A stretch of 11,914 bases of DNA, from the NCBI GenBank assembly GCA_964606415.1, contig CAZSGN010000077.1, forward strand, positions 1 to 11,914, in the 5' to 3' direction. Made by a program: the position numbers and the translations under genes. This stretch comes from CAZSGN01 sp964606415. Its GTDB lineage: Bacteria; Bacteroidota; Bacteroidia; Bacteroidales; JBBRXJ01. Below, in pieces: positions 6,922 to 11,914 of this stretch. Position 1 is the first letter of the stretch, and every line of letters starts with the position of its first letter. The notes below the pieces were generated by a model. It made no database searches, was not told the DNA's origin, and worked only from the letters and a program-made list of their open reading frames with translations.

Positions 6922-8001
6922 TTAAACGTTCATCATTTTACTTTTAAAATCCACCAGTACTTCACGGGGGCTAGGGACAATACCTCCCAACCGACCAAAA
7001 TGCCAGACTTTTGTTTTCCCATTAACCGCTAATCTAACATCCTCAACCATCTGTCCTGCGCTCATTTCAACAGTAAGAAAAGCACTTACCCGGTCAGCCA
7101 GTTTATCAATGGCCTTTACGGGGAAAGGAAATAAGGTGACAGGCCTGACCATTCCCAGCTTTAATCCTTCGTCCCGAGCCATTTCAACCGCCCTTAGGCC
7201 TATTCGGGAAGCAGAGCCATAAGCAACAATAACAGCCTCTGCATCTTCGGTATAATATTCATCCCAGCGAACATCCTCCCGAGCCATTTGTTCATATTTA
7301 TGAATCAACTTAAAATTATTTTGTTCCTGTACTTCGGAATCAAGCTCCACCGACTTATGAACAATTTGATCCCGACCATTCCGACCAAGTGCAGCCCATG
7401 GAAATTTTTCTTTGATCTGTTTTTCTGTCAAACGAGGAACAGGCTTTTTAAACCGAACCTTTTCCATCATTTGACCAATCATTCCATCAGCAAGGATAAG
7501 GACAGGATTACGATATTTAAAAGCCAGCTCATAGCCAAGCGGAACAAAATCGGCCATTTCCTGGACAGATGAAGGAGCCAGCACAAGTGTTCTATAATCC
7601 CCATGCCCTCCTCCACGGGTTGCCTGAAAATAATCCCCCTGAGAAGGCTGAATAGTCCCTAATCCCGGGCCCCCTCGCATCACATTAATAATCAGGCAAG
7701 GTAATTCACCCCCCGCCAGGTAGGACATCCCCTCCTGTATTAAGCTTATGCCAGGGGATGAAGAAGATAACATAACTCTCTTGCCTGTTCCGGCAGCACC
7801 ATAAACCATATTAATGGCGCCTATTTCACTTTCCGCCTGCAAGACAACCATGCCTGTCCTTTCTTCTGTTTTCTGCAAAGTCAGATACTCCATAATTTCA
7901 GACTGCGGTGTAATAGGATATCCAAAGTAGGCATCTGAACCAGCCCTGATAGCAGCCTCGGCAATGGCTTCATTTCCTTTCATTAACTGAATCTCATCCA
8001 T
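6922..8001 (-). CDS. vorB: 2-oxoacid:ferredoxin oxidoreductase, alpha subunit (VorB/KorA type)
   Basis: The alpha subunit contains the pyrimidine-binding domain of the TPP site and the 2-oxoacid pocket. GYPITPQSEI (27-36) is the conserved N-terminal substrate/TPP motif. VLQAESEIGAINM (53-65), SSSSPGISL (79-87), GGPGLGT (110-116) and HGDYR (133-137) follow. The C-terminal domain (from about 255, VIVAYGSASR) ends with the SAGQMVEDVRL motif (314-324). The 359-aa sequence recalls proteins annotated as 3-methyl-2-oxobutanoate dehydrogenase subunit VorB in Bacteroidota, while the separate delta, alpha, beta, gamma order is that of korDABC. The substrate is therefore either branched-chain 2-oxoacids or 2-oxoglutarate. 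It follows the delta gene by 2 nt. Confidence 0.93.
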   Translation of the reverse strand: MDEIQLMKGNEAIAEAAIRAGSDAYFGYPITPQSEIMEYLTLQKTEERTGMVVLQAESEIGAINMVYGAAGTGKRVMLSSSSPGISLIQEGMSYLAGGELPCLIINVMRGGPGLGTIQPSQGDYFQATRGGGHGDYRTLVLAPSSVQEMADFVPLGYELAFKYRNPVLILADGMIGQMMEKVRFKKPVPRLTEKQIKEKFPWAALGRNGRDQIVHKSVELDSEVQEQNNFKLIHKYEQMAREDVRWDEYYTEDAEAVIVAYGSASRIGLRAVEMARDEGLKLGMVRPVTLFPFPVKAIDKLADRVSAFLTVEMSAGQMVEDVRLAVNGKTKVWHFGRLGGIVPSPREVLVDFKSKMMNV

Positions 8002-8003
8002 GA

Positions 8004-8246
8004 TTATTCAGAAATATTTTTATATTTTTTTCTATATACAGTAATAACGCCATCAGGACAAACAATTGCACAATTAGCACAGCCAATGCATGCCCCGGGG
8101 TTGATCATATAAGCATAATGAAAACCCTTCGCATTTACTTCAGATGAAAACCCAATCACATCTTTGGGACATACTGATTCACAGACTTTGCAGCCCTTGC
8201 ATTTCTCTACATCAACCGATATTAAACCACTTACTTTTGTTGCCAT
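8004..8246 (-). CDS. 2-oxoacid:ferredoxin oxidoreductase, delta subunit: 2x[4Fe-4S] ferredoxin-like (KorD-like)
   Basis: A small electron-transfer subunit of 80 aa that relays electrons from the TPP subunit to external ferredoxin. Two complete [4Fe-4S] motifs are present: Cys16-x2-Cys19-x2-Cys22-x3-Cys26 with a following Pro, and Cys53-x2-Cys56-x2-Cys59-x3-Cys63 with a following Pro. A 26-residue linker including GFHYAYMINP separates them, as in KorD/VorC/PorD chains. It is the first gene of the minus-strand operon, and its promoter must lie in the divergent region above 8246. The best -7-like match on the minus strand is TAATTTAG at 8275-8268, one mismatch from TAnnTTTG and without a clear -33 element. 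Confidence 0.94.
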   Translation of the reverse strand: MATKVSGLISVDVEKCKGCKVCESVCPKDVIGFSSEVNAKGFHYAYMINPGACIGCANCAIVCPDGVITVYRKKYKNISE

Positions 8247-8565
8247 ATTTTAGTCATTTTAATAAAGCTAAATTACTATTTTATAACACATCTGTCCGAA
8301 GATTTTGAGAAAAATAAGGTTTTAAGAAATTAAACCTCTGAAAATCAATATTTGAATTTTCCGAATTTAATCAAAATTCACGAAACTTTTTCTTAAATAT
8401 TAAATTTAGTTCTACTTTAACACATTAAATCACCTAATTTTCAGGACTGTCTTAATTAATAATCAGAACCCATATTGAACGATTACTCACTTCGGTCATT
8501 TGAATAAAACGATTTGCAGTAGATGCAGGGGTGTGCATTAATGTTTACCGGACGACAGTGATATT

Positions 8566-8596
8566 ATTTGTTCGGACAGTTGTAATAAGAACAAAT
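8566..8596. repeat. Perfect 8-bp inverted repeat (ATTTGTTC / GAACAAAT)
   Basis: ATTTGTTC at 8566-8573 and GAACAAAT at 8589-8596 are exact reverse complements, 15 nt apart. A competing five-pair stem, TTATT (8564-8568) with AATAA (8584-8588), overlaps it. It could be an operator dyad or an RNA hairpin. It lies about 90 nt upstream of the candidate -7 box. Confidence 0.4.
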
Positions 8597-8648
8597 CAGT
8601 TAAAGACGAACAAGTCAAAAAAATCTAATGCGAAACATTTTTTAATAT

Positions 8649-8677
8649 ATTAAAGGAAAAGGCGAGGTTCCTTTAAT
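8649..8677. promoter_or_regulatory. Strong 10-bp hairpin/dyad adjoining the promoter of the exported-protein pair
   Basis: ATTAAAGGAA (8649-8658) and TTCCTTTAAT (8668-8677) are perfect reverse complements around a nine-base loop, AAGGCGAGG. The right arm ends 6 nt before a -7-like box, so the dyad occupies the place where the -33 element should be. It could be an operator, or a terminator for transcription entering from upstream. No T-run directly follows, but the downstream 20 nt are A/T only. Confidence 0.45.
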
Positions 8678-8683
8678 TATTAT

Positions 8684-8691
8684 TAATTTTG
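8684..8691 (+). promoter_or_regulatory. Candidate -7 promoter box for the exported-protein pair
   Basis: TAATTTTG matches the Bacteroidota -7 consensus TAnnTTTG exactly and lies 71 nt before the ATG at 8763. The transcript would begin near 8697, giving a leader of about 65 nt. No TTG is found at the -33 position, which is occupied by the dyad at 8649-8677, so expression may need an activator. Confidence 0.4.
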
Positions 8692-8762
8692 TTACAGGAA
8701 AGTGAAAAATGCAACATTTTTTATAACTTCACGTAATAACGAGGTAAACAGAATTCAATAAA

Positions 8763-9644
8763 ATGAAGCAACTGATGAATAAGATGAAGATGGTTTTTTC
8801 GCTCCTTCTATTAAGCGGGACATGTTTATTTGCACAAGAGAGCGACAAAGTAGTCAGGATTATTTTGGAAGAAGGACATAGTGATGTATTACAAATAAAT
8901 GACCGAAACATCGAGCAGGCCTATATTTACGGAAACCGTGAAAATGTAATTAAATTCCTGATCAATGATAAATACATTCAGCATCAAATGGATAAAGGTA
9001 TCGTATATAACTTTTTATTTGACAAAAAAGATACAATATCAACCCTCGAAAAAAAAGAATCGTTGCTTAATGACACCAATAAAATACTGATCGTCACGAG
9101 TGACAGTAATGCTTATCAAATCATTCACGATAAAGTATTTAATACTCCTGCCAAGCGCTCTGGCACCTTTCAGCTCGAAGAAATCAATAACCTTAAAGTT
9201 TTTGTTTCTCAAAGCATCAAGGACACATCTATATTCAAACACCCGGATAAAGTTGCCAAGATTCAATTGAATGAAGGTAGAAGTGATATTTTCCAAGTTG
9301 ATGGCGAACCAATATCCAGCGTGACTATTTTTGGCTCTAAGAATAATATTATACGCTTCCTGATCAACGATAAATATATTAAGCACCGCATGATGGATGA
9401 AGGCGCCAGTTACACCTTCACCACTTCAACAAAATTCAATAAGATTTATGAGTATTTTGAAAAAAATGCAGGTCAGGATAAAATATTGATCGTTATAGGC
9501 AGTGACCAGGATTTCCTTGAAGCTTACAATAGTATAAATAAAGAAAAACTTGAAAACATAAAAAAGAACTTATCATTTAAACTGGATAAGATCAATGACA
9601 TGGATGTTTTGATCCTTGGCCCGGATCAGCTCATCAACCCATAA
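8763..9644 (+). CDS. Exported protein of unknown family with two tandem copies of a ~130-aa domain
   Basis: I do not recognise the family. A signal peptide covers residues 1-24: a basic MKQLMNKMKM start, a hydrophobic core VFSLLLLSG and a cut after LFA before Gln25. Cys21 does not sit in a good lipobox, so a periplasmic or secreted protein is more likely than a lipoprotein. The mature part is two repeats, residues 27-151 and 161-293. Their first 50 residues are identical at 25 positions, including FLINDKYIxHxM at 65-76 and 199-210. Each repeat runs beta-strands (KVxxIxLxEGxSD), the FLINDKYI core, a variable charged stretch, a KILIV strand followed by a helix, and a closing strand. The mature protein has no cysteine. 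It is 66 nt upstream of a large predicted outer-membrane protein and probably works with it. A short Q-rich or catalytic motif was not found. Confidence 0.85.
   Translation: MKQLMNKMKMVFSLLLLSGTCLFAQESDKVVRIILEEGHSDVLQINDRNIEQAYIYGNRENVIKFLINDKYIQHQMDKGIVYNFLFDKKDTISTLEKKESLLNDTNKILIVTSDSNAYQIIHDKVFNTPAKRSGTFQLEEINNLKVFVSQSIKDTSIFKHPDKVAKIQLNEGRSDIFQVDGEPISSVTIFGSKNNIIRFLINDKYIKHRMMDEGASYTFTTSTKFNKIYEYFEKNAGQDKILIVIGSDQDFLEAYNSINKEKLENIKKNLSFKLDKINDMDVLILGPDQLINP
8841..9215 (+). repeat. Internal coding repeat, copy 1 (residues 27-151)
   Basis: This is the first copy of a duplicated domain. At DNA level the copies share TTCCTGATCAA and GATAAATA around the conserved core but differ at many synonymous sites, so the duplication is not recent. 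The middle of the domain (about residues 85-105) is poorly matched to copy 2. Confidence 0.75.
9243..9641 (+). repeat. Internal coding repeat, copy 2 (residues 161-293)
   Basis: This is the second copy of the duplicated domain, beginning with PDKVAKIQLNEGRSD against SDKVVRIILEEGHSD in copy 1. It has one extra Met in MMDEG after the core and a longer, more lysine-rich helix (about 258-270). It ends with DMDVLILGPDQLINP at the C-terminus. The linker between the copies is about nine residues (152-160). Confidence 0.75.
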
Positions 9645-9710
9645 AATTTTTGATTATCTACCATATCAAGCTTTTGCCCTTCTCCACATCAAATAAATAC
9701 AAGGCATAAC

Positions 9711-11864
9711 ATGACAAGGTTTTTGCTTATAATAACAATAGCCATTTTTAAAACAACGCTTTTATCAGCTCAACCGTCTGATTTAGCAGATATTTTTTCA
9801 TCGCTTAAAATACAAACAGACAGCGGGTCATTCTCTTACCCTAGTGATACAATACATAAGAATGGCATCCCACATCTATACTTTAAATACAAAAAAGAAA
9901 AAGAAACCGTTCTCATCCACCTAAAACAAAAAGAAAACATCAATATCAAGAGCATTTATTTATTGCCTTCACAGGACTTTAAGATTATTGATTCTATTAT
10001 TCAACCCGCTCCTGATCATCACGAACTAAAAATACAATTCAACGAGCTCACAGACAGCGAATTCCTCCATCTTACTTTTGCCATAAAAACAAACAAAGAC
10101 ACTGGATCCAGCATTTATCAGCTGTCTCTGCTACCCTTTACTCGCACCATATTACAATTTAAACCACTTAGCGATCAGCTATACATTGGCGAAGAAAAAG
10201 TATTTGAGCTGATAACCAACCGAAAAGAAAATATTATTTACCCTAAAACATGGAAAAAGAGCGGAACCATCGATTACCGGGTATCTGAAACATTTCAGCA
10301 ACTCCGGCTCCATCTTATTCCCAACGAAACAGGAGAAAACAAGCTTCAACTGGAATTAAAGACAAAAAAACCAATGCTCAAAGATGGAAAAATAAGTCAT
10401 CAGCTCCCCCCTATTTCGCATCATTTCAATGTTAAAAAGGGCCGATTACAATTTTTAAACATAAGCCCTGGCAGCGTTACGCTAACTGAAAAAAATCGCT
10501 TAGAAGGAATAGAAATACAAATTGACAACAGCAGAAAACTAAAATTAAATAAAACTTACCGCATCGAGAACCAAGAAGAACCAGGCGGTCCGCTGATTGG
10601 CGAAATTTATACCCGTAGCTACCTGGCCAGCAATAAAGTGCTTTGTTGGTTAAGAGTCTTCAATTATCATAAAAAATCAGAAGGATACCTTTATATTAAG
10701 GATGGCGACACCCCCCAATTCATCACCAATTTTAACATTACCCCAAAAACCACCATTAATAATATTCAGGTATTAAGACCCGGAAAAGACTGGCAATCTT
10801 CCACCAAAGTTCACCCGGGCGAAACCATTTTTGTCCGGTTAAACGGAGAAGGCTTGCTAAAAGGCCAATTCCGCTTTGAGGAACTGAATCAACTGTCACC
10901 AGACTCACTGGTCAAAACAGATGAACGGATTGAAAGTAAGTTTCATATTCCGGAAGACATATCTAAAACCAAAATTCGTTTATTCAATCATAATGAATTA
11001 ACCAATCACTCCTTAAAAGTTGAAGAATACGAAAAGCCCCGAGACTTTGATTTTGCATATGTCGACTATGGGCCTCGAAAAAAGTTATCCGGGATCAGAG
11101 CCCCTATTACTTATTATCCCACGATTAAAGATGTTGCTTTTAACTTTAAACGTTTTTTGATTGACCACCACCAACTGCATGGTAAACAATACCTTAATTT
11201 TAAGGTTCGTATTACAGATAAAGACGGGAAACTTTTAGAAATGAAAACCATTGACAAGATCGTTGTCTGTCCAAGTGAAAAATCTCCCCGTTATGAATAT
11301 TATGATAAAGAAAACTGCTTTAATGACGATTTAAGACTAAACGATTATTTAAGAACAAAAACTTATGACCTTCCCGAATGGTCCAGGATTTCAATACAGG
11401 CATCACATATTGAAGACAAGTATAATAAAGGAACCAAAAGCAAGGAAATTGAAATTATCCAGGGTAAGAAGTACAAATTTGACGTGGAAGTTTCTTTTCC
11501 CGCAGGATTAATCACCGTATACAAACAAGAAAAGACCAATGACGAGGGTGAGACATACGAAGAAGTTGACTTCGGCAACCTGGGAGGTATTTCCATGGCC
11601 ATGATCGCACAATTCAGCTTTTACCATCCTGATAAAATTGCCAAATTCAGGCCTTACCGTTTTGGTGCAGGCTTTATTGCATTAAACACCTTTAACTTCA
11701 CAGATAACGCGAATCAGGACCTTGGAGCGGTTATACTGGGCAGTGTTTACCCAACCACGAAAGACACCAAACTTTCTTTTCCTTTATTCCTGGGCGGCGG
11801 CTACCTGTTAAAAGCAGGACAACCATTCTTCCTTATCGGGCCGGGGATTAGGGTTAAGTTATAA
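9711..11864 (+). CDS. Large predicted outer-membrane protein: beta-rich domains plus C-terminal beta-barrel, unknown family
   Basis: I do not recognise the family. The signal peptide is residues 1-20 (MTRFLLIITIAIFKTTLLSA, cut before Gln21). Residues 21-240 are strand-rich with many Lys and Thr. About 245-345 starts with LQFLNISPGSVTLTE, reminiscent of an Ig/IPT-like fold, and a similar opening, NIQVLRPGKDW, starts a segment at about 351-440. Residues 445-590 form a third part with three cysteines overall in the protein (312, 520, 536), the latter two perhaps a disulfide. From about 586 to the end, alternating strands (KYKFDVEVSFPAGLITVY, ISMAMIAQFSFY, PYRFGAGFIALNTF, LSFPLFLGGGYLL, FFLIGPGIRVKL) suggest a small outer-membrane barrel closing at the C-terminus. 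The start is supported by the signal peptide. It probably shares a transcript with the preceding exported protein, since no strong promoter is seen in the 66-nt gap. The barrel and Ig-like assignments are inference. Confidence 0.8.
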   Translation: MTRFLLIITIAIFKTTLLSAQPSDLADIFSSLKIQTDSGSFSYPSDTIHKNGIPHLYFKYKKEKETVLIHLKQKENINIKSIYLLPSQDFKIIDSIIQPAPDHHELKIQFNELTDSEFLHLTFAIKTNKDTGSSIYQLSLLPFTRTILQFKPLSDQLYIGEEKVFELITNRKENIIYPKTWKKSGTIDYRVSETFQQLRLHLIPNETGENKLQLELKTKKPMLKDGKISHQLPPISHHFNVKKGRLQFLNISPGSVTLTEKNRLEGIEIQIDNSRKLKLNKTYRIENQEEPGGPLIGEIYTRSYLASNKVLCWLRVFNYHKKSEGYLYIKDGDTPQFITNFNITPKTTINNIQVLRPGKDWQSSTKVHPGETIFVRLNGEGLLKGQFRFEELNQLSPDSLVKTDERIESKFHIPEDISKTKIRLFNHNELTNHSLKVEEYEKPRDFDFAYVDYGPRKKLSGIRAPITYYPTIKDVAFNFKRFLIDHHQLHGKQYLNFKVRITDKDGKLLEMKTIDKIVVCPSEKSPRYEYYDKENCFNDDLRLNDYLRTKTYDLPEWSRISIQASHIEDKYNKGTKSKEIEIIQGKKYKFDVEVSFPAGLITVYKQEKTNDEGETYEEVDFGNLGGISMAMIAQFSFYHPDKIAKFRPYRFGAGFIALNTFNFTDNANQDLGAVILGSVYPTTKDTKLSFPLFLGGGYLLKAGQPFFLIGPGIRVKL

Positions 11865-11873
11865 GAAGGAGAC

Positions 11874-11900
11874 GAAAGTTAAGGAGTAAGGAGTAAGAAG
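11874..11900 (+). repeat. Short period-7 tandem repeat after the last gene
   Basis: AAGGAGT occurs twice head to tail (11881-11894), with degenerate partial units on both sides (AGTTAAG before, AAGAAG after). It begins 10-17 nt after the stop codon of the large outer-membrane protein. It may be a simple sequence repeat; the rest of the downstream region is outside the window. Confidence 0.5.
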
Positions 11901-11914
11901 CTTTCTAATATTGA

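Larger units (their letters stand above)
8247..8762. other. 516-nt divergent intergenic region with several inverted repeats
   Basis: No credible gene is seen on either strand. The region separates the minus-strand oxidoreductase operon from the plus-strand pair of exported proteins and must hold both promoters. It contains a perfect 10-bp hairpin at 8649-8677 next to a -7 box at 8684-8691, a perfect 8-bp inverted repeat at 8566-8596, an A7/T6 dyad at 8618-8643, and a 9-bp sequence at 8292-8300 repeated in inverse at 8571-8579. The segment from about 8460 to 8600 is less AT-rich than its surroundings and could be a decayed gene end, but no reading frame supports this. Confidence 0.6.

Noticed and set aside
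8618..8643. AAAAAAT/ATTTTTT dyad as a terminator or operator
   Set aside because: Homopolymer A and T runs pair trivially in AT-rich intergenic DNA.
8247..8762. CRISPR array, tRNA or small mobile element in the divergent region
   Set aside because: There are no regularly spaced direct repeats, no cloverleaf arrangement and no transposase frame; the inverted repeats are short and not flanked by target duplications.
8763..8825. Lipoprotein signal with Cys21 for the duplicated exported protein
   Set aside because: The residues before Cys21 (SGT) do not fit a lipobox, and a normal signal-peptidase site LFA-Q follows directly.
9039..9386. 115-codon minus-strand frame antisense to the duplicated exported protein
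   Set aside because: The sense frame has a signal peptide and internally conserved protein repeats, so the antisense frame is a shadow.

Overview
The window looks like chromosomal DNA from a member of the Bacteroidota, probably an anaerobic lineage of the Bacteroidales/Marinilabiliales type. The sequence is AT-rich. Starts are preceded by A-rich stretches instead of Shine-Dalgarno sequences. Two TAnnTTTG-type -7 boxes lie upstream of genes. Secreted proteins carry signal peptides ending in a '(L/S)-x-A-Q' pattern. The order yicC-gmk-nadD and the four-gene 2-oxoacid:ferredoxin oxidoreductase operon are both familiar from this phylum. No phage, insertion sequence, CRISPR array, tRNA or rRNA was seen.

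Left part (1-5536, all plus strand). After a 482-nt AT-rich leader region comes a MATE-family efflux transporter. It is followed by a housekeeping block: the YicC endoribonuclease-family protein, guanylate kinase (gmk) and nicotinate-nucleotide adenylyltransferase (nadD), separated by only 1 and 9 nt. About 100 nt further on, an Rrf2-family regulator with three IscR-like cysteines is followed after 9 nt by a CNNM/CBS membrane protein of the Mg2+/Co2+ exporter type. These two are probably co-transcribed.

Middle part (5561-8246, minus strand). This is a compact operon read in the order ferredoxin-like delta, alpha (VorB/KorA type), TPP-binding beta and gamma. Together they make a CoA-dependent 2-oxoacid:ferredoxin oxidoreductase, which passes electrons from oxidative decarboxylation of a 2-oxoacid to ferredoxin. 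It converges on the CNNM gene with 24 nt between the two stop codons.

Right part (8247-11914, plus strand). A 516-nt divergent intergenic region holds several inverted repeats, one of them directly abutting a plausible -7 box. It leads to two exported proteins of unrecognised family. The first is a 293-aa protein made of two tandem copies of a domain of about 125-133 aa. The second is a 717-aa protein with an all-beta extracellular-type region and a probable C-terminal outer-membrane beta-barrel. They are 66 nt apart and probably form a functional pair. This pair is the least explained and most interesting part of the window; everything to its left is well-known biology.
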